Below are positions 28,583-28,651 of a stretch of DNA of 28,651 nt, piece by piece. The notes below the pieces were generated by a model. The model saw only the letters and a list, made by a program, of their open reading frames with translations, had not been told where the DNA came from and did not search any database. The translations under genes were made by a program, and so were the position numbers. This DNA is from a virus. The stretch covers positions 1-28,651 of the IMG/VR virus record IMGVR_UViG_3300030099_001309; one strand, written 5' to 3'. The stretch's first letter is position 1. Every line of letters starts with the position of its first letter.

Positions 28583-28651
28583 ATGAACGATGAATTAAGA
28601 GAAGTAATAAGATATGCGATGTACAGGTGTGAGATAAACAAAAGAGAGTTA
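28583..28651 (+). CDS. Helix-turn-helix regulator, 5' part of the gene split by the window ends
   Basis: An ATG at 28583 opens 23 codons (MNDELREVIRYAMYRCEINK, then REL) to the window end with no stop. The last eight bases equal the first eight of the window, and the phase is continuous, so the gene resumes at base 9 and ends at 146. The N-terminal part supplies the first helix and the start of the second helix of an XRE-type domain. The gene is divergent from the leftward unit and is preceded by a candidate promoter and palindrome. It may control one or both promoters. Confidence 0.8.
   Translation, partial: MNDELREVIRYAMYRCEINKREL
28644..28651. repeat. Right copy of the 8-bp terminal repeat
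   Basis: GAGAGTTA at the end of the window equals bases 1-8. The overlap joins one coding frame without changing phase, which supports a circular map of about 28,643 bp. Confidence 0.8.

Overview
The window looks like the complete genome of a small tailed bacteriophage (siphovirus-like) infecting a member of the Bacteroidota, most likely Flavobacteriia. The grounds are strong A+T bias, starts without Shine-Dalgarno sequences (typically A/T-rich tracts running into ATG), three candidate promoters of the Bacteroidota type (TTG or TTTG, 17-19 bp, TAnnTTTG), a DUF3127-type OB-fold protein, and secreted proteins with flavobacterial-looking signal peptides and a C-terminal tail like those of the type IX secretion system. 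The last eight bases (GAGAGTTA) repeat the first eight. Joining the ends restores one 68-residue helix-turn-helix protein in frame, so the sequence is probably a circular or circularly permuted genome of about 28,643 bp opened inside that gene. No integrase, tRNA, insertion sequence or CRISPR array was seen.

Layout. (1) 28,583 through the join to about 4,900, rightward: the HTH regulator, a recombination-type protein, a DUF3127 SSB-like protein, a DUF4373-type replication protein, a VRR-NUC nuclease, a sigma-factor-like protein, an HNH nuclease, a ParB-methyltransferase fusion and several small unknowns. (2) 4,931-6,416: small and large terminase. (3) 6,450-15,264, tail: an assembly chaperone pair joined by a -1 frameshift on nine T, tail-completion proteins, two large tail-tip proteins and the tape measure. 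(4) 15,297-22,738, head and connectors: XkdF-like protease, acidic scaffold, major capsid, probable tube, portal with a long C-terminal extension, connector and small structural proteins. (5) 22,735-26,298, cell-envelope cassette: a likely outer-membrane barrel, an LDLa-like secreted protein, membrane proteins, a secreted thioredoxin-fold protein without its cysteines, an M15 peptidase endolysin and a 3-TM holin. (6) 26,295-27,181: a calcineurin-like phosphoesterase and a small protein. (7) 27,253-28,406, leftward: five small genes, including a winged-helix protein, divergent from the HTH regulator across an A+T-rich control region.

How it may work. Host RNA polymerase could read the early and control promoters, which match the Bacteroidota consensus. 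A different shared block (AAC, two to five bases, TATATTTAT) lies a few bases upstream of four structural-gene starts, in gaps that otherwise hold almost nothing. The phage also encodes a sigma-like protein, which suggests, but does not show, a dedicated late promoter class. The most unusual content is the envelope cassette and the phosphoesterase, whose catalytic N terminus is open but has no ATG, GTG or TTG start. Function calls are by eye from motifs; no database search was run.
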